Assembly (NCBI GenBank): GCA_016874655.1
Contig: VGTO01000008.1
Location: 1-36,461, forward strand
Source of the DNA: Bacillota bacterium
Lineage (GTDB): Bacteria > Bacillota > Dethiobacteria > DTU022
Reading direction: 5' to 3'
Length of the DNA: 36,461 bases
The position numbers were made by a program, and so were the translations under genes. Below the pieces are notes generated by a model that saw only the letters and a program-made list of their open reading frames with translations, had not been told where the DNA came from and made no database searches. Positions 15,304-24,025 of this stretch are shown piece after piece; position 1 is the first letter of the stretch, and every line of letters begins with the position of its first letter.

Positions 15304-16404
15304 TTATTGATCGGCTTCCGGCAAAGTAATAGAATCTTTTTCCTGATAAACGGGGAAGGTAAAGGTAAATTTAGTACCCTTGTCGATATCGCTCTCTACC
15401 CATATTTCACCGCCATGAGCCATCACTATATCCTTGGCAATGGCCAGCCCCAATCCAACGCCACCAGCACCCTTACGGCCCGGTCCGCTTACCTGGACAT
15501 ATTTGCGGAAAATTTTCTCCTGATGTTCTTTGGGTATTCCGCAACCGGTATCTTCCACTGAAAAGAAATGCTTTTTACCTCGCTGCCGGACCCTGACCGT
15601 TATCGTTCCACCAGGATCAGTGTAGCGCATGGCATTGCCGACCAAATTAGCCAATACCCAAACAGCCTTATTAAAGTCAGCCGCAACCGGTGGCAGTTCC
15701 GGTGGCAGATCGGTAATCAGCTCAACGCCCTGTTTATCGGCCTGGATCTTGAGCGGCCTGACCGCTTCCTCAACCAGGTCAGCGATGTCAGTAGATTCTG
15801 CTTCCACGTAGATGGTGCCTGATTCGATGCGGGATAGTTCCATCAAGTTGTCAATCAACCGGTTTAATCTTTCACAGTCTGCTCCAATTGCCTCAAGGAC
15901 CTCTTTACCCCGCGGGGTAAGATCTCCCAGCATGCCTTCTTTTAGCATTTCCACTCCGACGATGATTGTAGTCAGCGGTGTGCGAAACTCGTGCGATACT
16001 ATGGAAACAAAATCAGTTTTGATTTTTTCCAATTCATGAAACCGGGTTACATCGGTTAGCTGAACCAGCGCACCCCAGAGATTACCCTGATGAAAAACAG
16101 GGTTTATAGCAATCTTGAAGAAAAACCGCTCGTCTTTTTTCTTTACTTTTACAGAAGCTTCTTCGTAGGAACATTTTAAGGCTTCCTGCTGTTCAAAAAC
16201 ATCATCTAACAGATACCTGAGCCTCTTTATAGCGGTGATCTCAACTAGATCTTTCCCCACTGCTTCATCGAGTGCTGCATTAAAAAAAACTTCGGCTTTT
16301 CGGTTTAACCAAACTATTTTTTTATCATTATCCACCATCAGTACAGCATCAGCGAGATTGCCTGTAATCGTCTCGAGGTTGACCGGTTCAGGGAAAGTGC
16401 TCAA
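15304..16404 (-). CDS. Soluble PAS-domain sensor histidine kinase
   Basis: A 366-residue kinase with no membrane segment. An N-terminal PAS domain (about residues 8-120, NLADAVLMVDNDKKIVWLN) is followed by HisKA with His138 in VSHEFRTPLTT, and a HATPase domain with the N box (NLVGNAMRYTD), G1 (VEDTGCGIP) and G2 (GVGLGLAIAK). The ligand or cofactor of the PAS domain is not evident. Lack of transmembrane helices implies a cytoplasmic signal. It is co-transcribed with the single-domain receiver. Its promoter candidate lies just upstream. Confidence 0.93.
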   Translation of the reverse strand: MSTFPEPVNLETITGNLADAVLMVDNDKKIVWLNRKAEVFFNAALDEAVGKDLVEITAIKRLRYLLDDVFEQQEALKCSYEEASVKVKKKDERFFFKIAINPVFHQGNLWGALVQLTDVTRFHELEKIKTDFVSIVSHEFRTPLTTIIVGVEMLKEGMLGDLTPRGKEVLEAIGADCERLNRLIDNLMELSRIESGTIYVEAESTDIADLVEEAVRPLKIQADKQGVELITDLPPELPPVAADFNKAVWVLANLVGNAMRYTDPGGTITVRVRQRGKKHFFSVEDTGCGIPKEHQEKIFRKYVQVSGPGRKGAGGVGLGLAIAKDIVMAHGGEIWVESDIDKGTKFTFTFPVYQEKDSITLPEADQ

Positions 16405-16468
16405 GTAAATAACCGCCTTTCAGCCGTGCATTATTGAGGGAAAACCATTGAATTTGCGCTGTCTTTTG

Positions 16469-16497
16469 ATTATATCATCATTGGGTGACCTTGAAAA
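16469..16497 (-). promoter_or_regulatory. Probable promoter of the histidine kinase operon
   Basis: On the minus strand TATAAT (16469-16474) is preceded at 17 bases by TTTTCA (16492-16497). The -10 is perfect, the -35 matches four of six positions. Confidence 0.5.
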
Positions 16498-16530
16498 GAT
16501 AAATGACGTAATCTTGTGAAAAGAGAAGTA

Positions 16531-16558
16531 AGCAGCCTCCGGTCGGCAGGAGGCTGCT
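16531..16558 (-). terminator. Terminator after the PaaK-like operon
   Basis: AGCAGCCTCC and GGAGGCTGCT form a 10-base-pair stem around an eight-base loop. On the minus strand it follows the PaaK-like stop at 16582 and is succeeded by TACTTCTCTTTT, only moderately U-rich. Confidence 0.6.
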
Positions 16559-16581
16559 TTGAAAAAAATGTAGCGCTACAA

Positions 16582-18000
16582 TCAGCGGTTATCAAAGATA
16601 TTCTGTTCTGTAACCAACTTCTCCAGACCAATTTTATTGGCTATAGCATCAAGGCTGCTGCTTTCGACGGTGAACGGCAACTGATACTCTGCCTTAAGGC
16701 TTTCTTCAACCGCTTTTAAAACAGCTGTTTCGTCAGTTTCCGATACGTTTTTCATAACTACCCGCAAATAATCCTCTGCGCCGCTGCTGCTAATTTCAGC
16801 GAACCAAACCAGGACATCATCCCGGGCAAACATCATTCGCCGAATCTGGTTGCCGTTTAATAAAACTTCACCTGCTTTTCCCTGCAGCTTAAAGAAATGT
16901 TCTTTGCGTTCAATATCACCCATAATCCGTGGTACTGTTCGTTTGCAATTAGGGCAGGGTTCGGTAACTAATCCACCGGAAGCAATATCGCCGGTTCTAA
17001 AGCGCAGCAGGGCCGTCCCCCGGGCATCAAGATTGGTGATAACAATCTCGCCTTTCTCGCCTGTACCAAGCACGGTTCCACTCTCCGGATCAACTATTTC
17101 TACCAATAAATGATCGGGGTTAATGTGATAGCCAAAACCAGGTTCACATTCGGCCATGCCAGATTTTGCTTCGGAATTGAAGTAGATTCGCTGAACCAGG
17201 TTATTTTTTGTGCCAACGGATTTCATCAATTTTCTAATGCTCTCGACGACTTCCATTGGGGCAAAGTCAATCCCGATGATAATCCGCTCTAAGTTTGCAG
17301 CACTGAGGCCAAAGTGACCCAGTGTCTGCAAGGCAAAGCGGGCGTAGCCGGGAGAAGCGGCCAACACCGGAGCTTCAAGGTTATCTACTGCCTTCAGGAT
17401 TTTCTCCATTCCCAACACCCGGCCTCCACCAGTCTGCAGGGCAGTGCTACCAATACCAAGAGTGCTGTAGAACATCTGCCAAAAGTAAGCATTCGGCGCA
17501 TACGAAAAAGCATTGATCAGCGTATCATCCCGGGTTAAGCCCAGTATATCAAAAGCCCTGGCGCCGGCTTCCTTCAGGTTTTCCAGATCATAGCCGGTAT
17601 ACTCAATTGGTACCGCTTTAGCAGTCCGTCCGGCTGTAAAATATAGCGATGCAAATCTATACTTAGCGGTATCGGCATCGCTGTCTTTTTTTCCAAAAAG
17701 GCTAAACCCCTTTTTCTTATCTTTTTCTTCATCTTCACTGGGGGGGTCAATGACAAACTGCTTCGGATATAGAGGCTCACCGGGCGGGGCAAGCATATCT
17801 TTTTTTTCAGTAAAAGGTATCCTGCCTAAATCTGAAACACCCTTGATTTCAGCTGCATTGATACCCGATTCTTTAAACAAATTCCGATAATAAGGATGCC
17901 TGACGGCAAATTGTTCCGTAATCATCTTCTGCAGCAGCTCATCCTGCATTTTACTGATTGCCCCCGCCGGCATCCGGCTGATTTTATTCCATGCCTGCAT
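16582..18000 (-). CDS. Divergent PaaK-like adenylate-forming protein (second paralogue)
   Basis: A 472-residue member of the phenylacetate-CoA ligase-like branch of AMP-forming enzymes. The A8 region is kept (ALLRFRTGDIASGG, then CPNCKRTVPRI), and the N-terminal helical region matches its neighbour. The nucleotide loop, normally SSGTTG-like, reads TAGRTAKAVP (residues 122-131), and the YGMTE motif is replaced by YFNSEAK (273-279). A charged, lysine- and aspartate-rich insertion sits at about 88-113. It starts 31 bases after the upstream paralogue. These changes suggest an altered substrate, a non-catalytic partner, or decay; the intact frame and Shine-Dalgarno argue against a pseudogene. Acyl substrate unknown. 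Confidence 0.75.
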   Translation of the reverse strand: MQAWNKISRMPAGAISKMQDELLQKMITEQFAVRHPYYRNLFKESGINAAEIKGVSDLGRIPFTEKKDMLAPPGEPLYPKQFVIDPPSEDEEKDKKKGFSLFGKKDSDADTAKYRFASLYFTAGRTAKAVPIEYTGYDLENLKEAGARAFDILGLTRDDTLINAFSYAPNAYFWQMFYSTLGIGSTALQTGGGRVLGMEKILKAVDNLEAPVLAASPGYARFALQTLGHFGLSAANLERIIIGIDFAPMEVVESIRKLMKSVGTKNNLVQRIYFNSEAKSGMAECEPGFGYHINPDHLLVEIVDPESGTVLGTGEKGEIVITNLDARGTALLRFRTGDIASGGLVTEPCPNCKRTVPRIMGDIERKEHFFKLQGKAGEVLLNGNQIRRMMFARDDVLVWFAEISSSGAEDYLRVVMKNVSETDETAVLKAVEESLKAEYQLPFTVESSSLDAIANKIGLEKLVTEQNIFDNR

Positions 18001-18031
18001 GCTCTTCCTCCTTTCGCCTATCCTTTAGAGA

Positions 18032-19492
18032 TTATGTTGTAGGCCTTTTATCAACTATGCGTTTCTCTTTTAATTCAGTTTCCATACCAAGCTGAGCTAT
18101 CAGTTCGGGAACCGATTTAAAAATGACATCAGTCAGAGATACTTCTGTATCACGCAAAACCTTCTGTTTGATATCGGCCACAAAACTGTCACGGTTGATA
18201 TCGCCCATGGGTGCAACATAAAGAACAATCTCGTCAAGATCAAATGGGTCATTATTGCGCTTACGCATTTCAACCTGCCACTCTTCCACATCAGGATGGC
18301 TCATTAAGAGCGGGAAGAAGTTATTCAGGTTGACAAGGGTTCCTTTGACCTTGGTCATGCTGAACTCCTTCATTTCTGATTTACGCTGAATATTTGAGCT
18401 AATACGCGGTACCGTTCGGCCGCAGTTCGGGCAGGGTTCATAGAGCAGTCCACCCTTAGCGATATCACCGGTCCGGTAACGCAGCACAGCAGTGCCACGC
18501 CAATCAATGGCGGTATAAACTACTTCGCCTTCTTCTCCCTCCCCAACCGGCTCACCGCTTTCGGGGTCAATCGTTTCAAAAACCTCCATATCCGGATAGG
18601 TATGATAACCAAAGTACTCATCATGCGATGGGCACTCACCCCAGGCCACTTTGGCTTCCGTCATGCCGTAAGTAGCCAGCACCATTACATCTTCAGCGCC
18701 AAGCTGGGTCAGCAGCTCTTTGATTTTATCTTTCAGTCCCGGTGGCACTCTCTCTCCGCCGAAAAAGATCTTCTTAATCGAGGAAAAATCCCGACCCTGC
18801 TTGACCGCTTCACGTAAGAAGTAATAGCAGTAGCCGGGAATAAATACTGAAACTGTAGGACGCATGTATTCAAAAGCATCCATCAGGTTATTAGTTCCGA
18901 CAATCTTTCCTCCGCCGCTGTGAAAGCCGGCCACATTCATTTTTTCTGCTCCAAAGTAACTGGTCCAGAAAGCCAGGTGCGGAGCAAAAGGAAAACAGTT
19001 AATAAAAATGTCTTTATTGGTAAATTGAAAAACGTTCATCAGGCGGGTACCTGATTCACGCAGGTTCTCGAGGTCGCGTTTAGAATAAACAAACGGTGTC
19101 GGCAAAGCCGTGCGGCCGGTCGTAAAATGGATGTGCACCGGCTTAAAATCGTAAACTCTATCCTCTACCATATCTTTACCCCCGGTCATCGACATCTTAG
19201 CCAGGTGACCGTATTTCTCGGTAACTTCCTCATCGGGACGGATTACAAAATCTTTATGCTTTTTGGGGTTATCATCGGTCGGCGCTATATCCCACTTGTA
19301 GGTAAAAGGCAAATGCTTCAGATCTTCGATGCCTTTAATTTTTAAGGGGTCAATTTTGTGATCTTTCAGTAATTTGCTGTAGTAGGGACTGTAGAGATAG
19401 ATCTGGTTGCCGATGAAAGCTCTGAGTTTACGATCCTGCATCTCTTTAATATCTTTGTAGGGCATTTTACTTAGCTTGTCCCAATTCTCCAT
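18032..19492 (-). CDS. PaaK-like CoA ligase / adenylate-forming enzyme
   Basis: A 486-residue phenylacetate-CoA ligase-like protein. The YGMTEAK motif (275-281) and VLRYRTGDIAKGG are intact, followed by CPNCGRTVPRI. The phosphate-binding loop is TTGRTALPTP (124-133), a departure from the usual SSGTTGKPT. Such enzymes activate a carboxylic acid with ATP and pass it to CoA. The substrate is not readable, but the symporter gene immediately upstream suggests an imported organic acid. The ATG at 19492 is preceded by GGAGGTGATGG. It and its paralogue at 16582-18000 share architecture and probably arose by duplication. Confidence 0.82.
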   Translation of the reverse strand: MENWDKLSKMPYKDIKEMQDRKLRAFIGNQIYLYSPYYSKLLKDHKIDPLKIKGIEDLKHLPFTYKWDIAPTDDNPKKHKDFVIRPDEEVTEKYGHLAKMSMTGGKDMVEDRVYDFKPVHIHFTTGRTALPTPFVYSKRDLENLRESGTRLMNVFQFTNKDIFINCFPFAPHLAFWTSYFGAEKMNVAGFHSGGGKIVGTNNLMDAFEYMRPTVSVFIPGYCYYFLREAVKQGRDFSSIKKIFFGGERVPPGLKDKIKELLTQLGAEDVMVLATYGMTEAKVAWGECPSHDEYFGYHTYPDMEVFETIDPESGEPVGEGEEGEVVYTAIDWRGTAVLRYRTGDIAKGGLLYEPCPNCGRTVPRISSNIQRKSEMKEFSMTKVKGTLVNLNNFFPLLMSHPDVEEWQVEMRKRNNDPFDLDEIVLYVAPMGDINRDSFVADIKQKVLRDTEVSLTDVIFKSVPELIAQLGMETELKEKRIVDKRPTT

Positions 19493-19573
19493 AAAACCAT
19501 CACCTCCTGCAAGTATTCATTAATAACAGGACCAGGCTCTCCTTAGAATAGCAGAGCCTGGTCAACGATTCAT

Positions 19574-21232
19574 CTATTTTGGAAAAACATCATAAAGCGT
19601 AGTCATGAACCACATGATCAACACGGACAAAACGATAACAGTAATCGGTAAACCTTTACCATTGTAGCGTTTTTGATCATAATCCTGCCAGCCGTGCATT
19701 ACGTCAACCTGTTTCTGCAGTTCCAGCGGTGGCGGCGGCGTTAACCAGGAGACCACTACGGTAAGGATAAACGACACCGGCACAGCGACAGCGGTTATTT
19801 TAATCCAGCCAAGCGGACCGTAAAAATACTTGGCAAAAATGGGGAATGGTATGGTGACCGGATCCATGCCAAGATAGCCAACCATGATCCAGCCATATAA
19901 CCCGATAAGGGCCCCTACAACCATCCCGGCACCAACCCCGTACTTGTTGGTCCGTTTCCACCAGATACCGAGTACAATTGGTACACCCAGGCCGGCGGCC
20001 GCGATCCCGAAGGACCACATGATCGCTTCCAAAATGAACTTGGGCGGGTTAAGCGAAAAGAGAATAACCAGCACACCGACAACAAACATGGCAGCGTAGG
20101 ACAGTTTTAATTTCTTTTCATCGTCTACTTCCGGCTTCAATTCACTGTATAAGTCATGGATCAATCCGGCACCCATAATCAACAGCAAGCCGGCAATAGT
20201 AGAAAGTGCGGCCGCCACTGAGCCGGCAACGGCAATAGCCAGCCATCCCTGCCCGGACAAAGCGTCAAGCAGAATGAAGACCATATAATCATAGGCCGCT
20301 TCGGGAATATCGATCCCCTGTGTGCGCATGTAATACATGGCCGCAAAACCGGTGGCATAAACTGTGGTGTTGACCAGGCCAACCAGAAAAACACAGATAA
20401 CAGTGCTCCATCGCGCTTCCCTGGCATCACGCACCGTAAAGTAGCGCATTACAAAGTGCGGCAGACCGATAATCCCGAAGAAAGAGCCGAGAAAGATCGC
20501 AATATAGACAATAGGGTGCACCAGCATGGGCCAGAAAAAGTGCGGCACGGCCTCGTTCATCAGCGGTACCAAGTTGCCGTAGCCGAGCGGCGGGAAGAAC
20601 CAGCCGGCAGCGCCCAGCGCCTTTAAAACAACGGCCACCGGAAACATCAGGCAAAAGATTAACACTATGGTCTGGAAGGTCTGGTTATAGGTAACCCCAT
20701 ACATTCCGCCCAGGGTAACATAGAGAGTAACAACCAGACCGCCGACAACAATGCCAACGATTTCCGGCACCCCCAGGAGGTAATAAAATATTATACCAAC
20801 TCCTTTCAGGTTACCCCCCAAGTAAAGGACGCTGACGATCAGCATAATAAAAACCGAAATAAAACGAAGCGTTTTGCTGCCGTAGCGCTCCGAAATAAAG
20901 GCCATCGTCGTAAATGATTTATGACGCCTCAGGTAGGGAGCGGCCAGAAGCATCAGCCCAATAAAAGCAGCAGTAAAGGAGGCATAAAGAGCAATAGCAA
21001 TGTAAACACCTTTAAGAATCAGGGCGGTTAAACCGATAAATGTTGTAAGGCTAAGCGCCAGCGATACCATGGCCAAACCGTTATTCAGGGCGCCGATACT
21101 GCGTCCGGCAACATAGTAGTCCCCTAAGTTACGGGTAAAGCGACGGGCCCAGATGCTGATAAAAACAGAAATTAAAAGAACGATGATACTGAGGACTAAA
21201 CCAAGTACAAATATTTCTCCTCTAGGTTCCAT
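19574..21232 (-). CDS. Sodium:solute symporter (SSS family, ActP-like)
   Basis: A 552-residue polytopic membrane protein with about 13 hydrophobic segments, opening with a membrane helix and then RRFTRNLGDYYVAGRSIGALNNGLAMVSLALS in parts typical of the SSS family. The closest general resemblance is to monocarboxylate/acetate permeases of the ActP type. It would import an organic acid with sodium. A small two-helix membrane protein gene sits immediately upstream, as in many ActP-like operons, and two acid-activating enzymes follow downstream. The substrate cannot be assigned; context favours a carboxylate. Confidence 0.88.
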   Translation of the reverse strand: MEPRGEIFVLGLVLSIIVLLISVFISIWARRFTRNLGDYYVAGRSIGALNNGLAMVSLALSLTTFIGLTALILKGVYIAIALYASFTAAFIGLMLLAAPYLRRHKSFTTMAFISERYGSKTLRFISVFIMLIVSVLYLGGNLKGVGIIFYYLLGVPEIVGIVVGGLVVTLYVTLGGMYGVTYNQTFQTIVLIFCLMFPVAVVLKALGAAGWFFPPLGYGNLVPLMNEAVPHFFWPMLVHPIVYIAIFLGSFFGIIGLPHFVMRYFTVRDAREARWSTVICVFLVGLVNTTVYATGFAAMYYMRTQGIDIPEAAYDYMVFILLDALSGQGWLAIAVAGSVAAALSTIAGLLLIMGAGLIHDLYSELKPEVDDEKKLKLSYAAMFVVGVLVILFSLNPPKFILEAIMWSFGIAAAGLGVPIVLGIWWKRTNKYGVGAGMVVGALIGLYGWIMVGYLGMDPVTIPFPIFAKYFYGPLGWIKITAVAVPVSFILTVVVSWLTPPPPLELQKQVDVMHGWQDYDQKRYNGKGLPITVIVLSVLIMWFMTTLYDVFPK

Positions 21233-21260
21233 TAAGGAATTTCCCTCCTTTCAACGGGCT

Positions 21261-21581
21261 CTAGGCCCTCTGTTTTTCTTCCAATCTATCCATCACAATA
21301 CACCAGATTGCACCGACAATCGTAACGCCAATCCAGCTGAGCATGATCAATAAGAAATAGTGGAGCGGAAAACCGAGCACGGTCAGCCCTTCTTTGGCTA
21401 CAAACATAGACTCACCATAATGCTGAACGAGCTGCTCCGGGGTAGGCACTTTATCAAAAAACCGTTCATTCAAAATAACCACAAATGAGCTGAAAAAACC
21501 ACCGGTTATCGCAACAATGATGAAACATATCGCCGTGACCCAAACCTCCAGTTTATAACTCTTTCTGCTCTCGTCTGACAT
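21261..21581 (-). CDS. Small two-helix membrane protein, probable symporter partner
   Basis: A 106-residue protein with two hydrophobic stretches (about residues 14-36 and 68-95) and a charged C-terminus ending in EEKQRA. It begins 29 bases upstream of the symporter and has an excellent AAAGGAGGTG. SSS transporters of the ActP type are often paired with short membrane proteins (DUF4212 or similar); size, topology and position fit, but I do not see a decisive family signature. First gene of the symporter/PaaK-like operon. Confidence 0.7.
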   Translation of the reverse strand: MSDESRKSYKLEVWVTAICFIIVAITGGFFSSFVVILNERFFDKVPTPEQLVQHYGESMFVAKEGLTVLGFPLHYFLLIMLSWIGVTIVGAIWCIVMDRLEEKQRA

Positions 21582-21751
21582 TCTTTCACCTCCTTTTTAG
21601 AATGTATTCAGCTATATGTTTTATTATATTTTATTTTTTTAATATTTCGCCTCCTTCCCAATTTATCCAGATTGCTCTAAATTAATTATATTTCTTCTAC
21701 GTTTAACCAAATAATCCTGCCTGTTTATTCAAAGCCTTGAATATTTTATGG

Positions 21752-21771
21752 CAGGTAAATCATTTTACCTG
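21752..21771. promoter_or_regulatory. Inverted repeat upstream of the symporter operon (possible operator)
   Basis: CAGGTAAA and TTTACCTG are perfect inverted copies separated by TCAT. It lies 170 bases upstream of the small membrane protein start in the intergenic region between the two divergent transcription units. There is no T run on either side, so it reads better as a protein-binding site than as a terminator. Confidence 0.45.
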
Positions 21772-21809
21772 GTCAAAAACACTATGCGCTATAACATTAT
21801 CGACAATAA

Positions 21810-21971
21810 ACCGGTGAACAGGAAAAGCCAAGCGGAGAAATTGGTGAACTCTGTCTGCGCGGGCCACAGGTTATGGAAGGCTACCTGAACATGCCTGAAG
21901 AGACAGCTCAGAGCATTCGCAGTGGCTGGTTCTTCACCGGCGATATTGCCCGTGCCGATGAAGAAGGTGTT
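21810..21971 (+). pseudogene. Fragment of an AMP-forming acyl-CoA synthetase
   Basis: After a TAA at 21807-21809 the frame reads GEIGELCLRGPQVMEGYLNM, then PEETA, SGWFFTGDIARADEEG, which is the A6-A7 stretch of long/medium-chain acyl-CoA synthetases (FadD-like). The rest of the enzyme is absent: there is no N-terminal part upstream and the similarity ends abruptly at the hairpin starting at 21972. About 54 codons of a ~550-residue enzyme survive. This sequence is closer to classical acyl-CoA synthetases than to the PaaK-like proteins across the intergenic region, so it is a remnant of a different gene. Confidence 0.8.
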
Positions 21972-21999
21972 GAGGGTTCTCTTTTAAGAGAGAACCCTC
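21972..21999 (+). terminator. Terminator after the synthetase fragment
   Basis: GAGGGTTCTCT pairs perfectly with AGAGAACCCTC around TTTAAG and is followed by TCTTATTG. It probably served the former acyl-CoA synthetase gene or now insulates the downstream operon. Confidence 0.7.
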
Positions 22000-22004
22000 T
22001 CTTA

Positions 22005-22033
22005 TTGCCGCCGCAAGTCTTTACAGTTATAAT
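22005..22033 (+). promoter_or_regulatory. Promoter of the CBS/DUF294-exonuclease operon
   Basis: TTGCCG (22005-22010), 17 bases, TATAAT (22028-22033), placed 39 bases before the TTG start at 22073. Confidence 0.6.
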
Positions 22034-22072
22034 CCTAACAACAGCAATCTCCCAAAAGTGGGGTGAACCATC

Positions 22073-24007
22073 TTGAGCACACCGGTTCCGGAATACAGTA
22101 ACCGTGAACTTTTTGATACTCTGAAAGCAACGCCGCCTTTTTCTTTTTTAGCGGATCTGGCGATAACTGCGATTATAGTTCAATCCACCGTTAAGAGTTA
22201 TGCTAAGGGCAGTTTTATTTTTCGCGAGGGAGATCCTTCAAAACAGATCCTTTTTTTTATTTTGGCCGGAAAAGCCAAGGCTTTGGCCAGGTTGGGCAGC
22301 GAAGAATCTGTTACTACTATCAGAAGCAAAGGGGATTTATTCGGAGTTACTGTACTGCTCTCTGATGACGCTTACCCTGTCTCAATGGTTGCCGCCGATA
22401 ATGTAACCTGCCTGCTAATCAGTCAGAAAGTCTTTCAGCAAACCCTGGCCGGTAATATTTATTTTGCTGACTTTTTCACCAAAATACTTGCTGCCCGATT
22501 AAAAGAGCTTTATTTGACTTTTGCCGACAGCCGGTATGAAGAACAATTCTTCCAGGGTCAGAGCTTGCGCAGGCGGGTAGCCGATATTGCCCGGGAACAG
22601 GTTGTTACCTGTCTGCCGATGGATAATATTAGCGATGTCGCCAAAAAGATGAATAAGTACAGGGTCAGTTCGGTAGTAGTGGTGGCTTTTAACGGTAAAC
22701 CGATAGGAATAATCACCGAAAAAGACCTGGTCCACAAAGTTCTCTCCAGTGATAAACCGGACTTAAACCGGAGAGCGCACGAAATAATGTCCAGCAATCT
22801 GATCACTGTTAAGCCCGACGATTTCAGTTACCGGGCCCTGTTAATGATGACCAAACATAATATTAAGCACATAGTAATTACTGATGATCATGAAGTTTTA
22901 CATGGCATAATCACCGTCAAGGATTTAATCCGTAACCGCAACAGTGGCGCGCTTTCGATTATCAGGCAAATCGAATATCAGGACAGCTTTGACGGATTGG
23001 CAGGTTTAATCCAGGAAATAGACCAGGTTCAGCAGGCCCTGCTGACTGAAAGGGCTTTTGCTTCTGAAATCTGTTCTCTGCTCTCTGAGCTCTATGATCG
23101 GATTACCCGGCGGGTAATTCAAATTGCAGAAATCGAAATGACTGGTGGAGGTTGGGGAAAACCACCGGCAGAATATTGCTTCATCATCATGGGCAGTGCC
23201 GGTCGTAAGGAGCAGTTTGCGCGAACCGATCAGGATCACGGCATTATTTATGCTGATCAGAACAACGAGAATCAGGAAAAAACTGCTGAATATTTTCTAA
23301 ACCTCGGTAAAAAGATAGTAGCCGGTTTAGAAATGTGCGGTTTTAGCCGCTGCAGCGGATTCGTCATGGCCGATAACCAACAGTGGTGCCAAGCCCTCTC
23401 CGGATGGGAAAAAATGCTAAGCAGTTGGACAACAGCCCTTGACCCGAAGGATATTCGCAACATGACGATTTTTCTTGACTATCGCTACCTCTACGGTGAA
23501 TCTTTTCTATATGAGCAGCTAAAAGATTATAGCACGAAGCTATTCAAAGACTCTAAACATGCGCTGCTCTTTATGGCCGAGGACGACTTGAAACACCGGG
23601 TTCCCCTGAATATTTTTGGTAACATCATCACCCGCAGGACCAGTAGCAAAAGGCGAAAAGTAAACTTAAAGGCTGAAGTTATGGTGCACTTAGTTGACTG
23701 TATTCGCCTGTTTGCCCTGCGCGAGGGAATCCAGGAAACAAACAGCTTCGACCGGATCCATAGTTTAAAAGCCCAGAGAGTATTCAAATCCGATGACGCC
23801 GAGTATATAGAAGCCGCTTTTGAGACTTTATTAATGTTCAGAATCAGAAATTCCTTAGATCGGATCAGGGAAGGGAATAATCCCAATAACATTATCGATT
23901 TAAGCCAACTAAATAAAAAAGAGCGCATCTTGCTTAAGGAATCAATGCTGGTAGTAAACCGTCTGCAAACATTAACAGATCATTCATTTCATGTTCATAA
24001 AGCCTGA
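22073..24007 (+). CDS. cNMP-binding/CBS/DUF294 nucleotidyltransferase-like signalling protein
   Basis: A 644-residue soluble multidomain protein. Residues 15-145 form a cyclic-nucleotide-binding-like barrel (GSFIFREGDPSKQILFFILAG); about 175-290 is a pair of CBS domains (YRVSSVVVV...GIITEKDLV and IKHIVITDDHEVLHGIITVKDL in parts); 320-460 is the DUF294 nucleotidyltransferase-like domain with GSAGRKEQ and TDQDHG (Asp386, Asp388); the rest is the DUF294 C-terminal helical domain. In many bacteria this architecture neighbours ActP-like symporters, acetyl-CoA synthetase and a DnaQ-like exonuclease, the same grouping as here. The start is TTG after a GGGGTG element. Adenine-nucleotide sensing by the CBS pair is likely; the modified target, if any, is unknown. 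Confidence 0.88.
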   Translation: MSTPVPEYSNRELFDTLKATPPFSFLADLAITAIIVQSTVKSYAKGSFIFREGDPSKQILFFILAGKAKALARLGSEESVTTIRSKGDLFGVTVLLSDDAYPVSMVAADNVTCLLISQKVFQQTLAGNIYFADFFTKILAARLKELYLTFADSRYEEQFFQGQSLRRRVADIAREQVVTCLPMDNISDVAKKMNKYRVSSVVVVAFNGKPIGIITEKDLVHKVLSSDKPDLNRRAHEIMSSNLITVKPDDFSYRALLMMTKHNIKHIVITDDHEVLHGIITVKDLIRNRNSGALSIIRQIEYQDSFDGLAGLIQEIDQVQQALLTERAFASEICSLLSELYDRITRRVIQIAEIEMTGGGWGKPPAEYCFIIMGSAGRKEQFARTDQDHGIIYADQNNENQEKTAEYFLNLGKKIVAGLEMCGFSRCSGFVMADNQQWCQALSGWEKMLSSWTTALDPKDIRNMTIFLDYRYLYGESFLYEQLKDYSTKLFKDSKHALLFMAEDDLKHRVPLNIFGNIITRRTSSKRRKVNLKAEVMVHLVDCIRLFALREGIQETNSFDRIHSLKAQRVFKSDDAEYIEAAFETLLMFRIRNSLDRIREGNNPNNIIDLSQLNKKERILLKESMLVVNRLQTLTDHSFHVHKA

Positions 24008-24025
24008 GCAGGGTGGAAAGTAATA

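Noticed and set aside
16505-16525. Rex-operator-like CTTGTGAAAAG
   Set aside because: Only one half-site matches; the inverted second half is missing.
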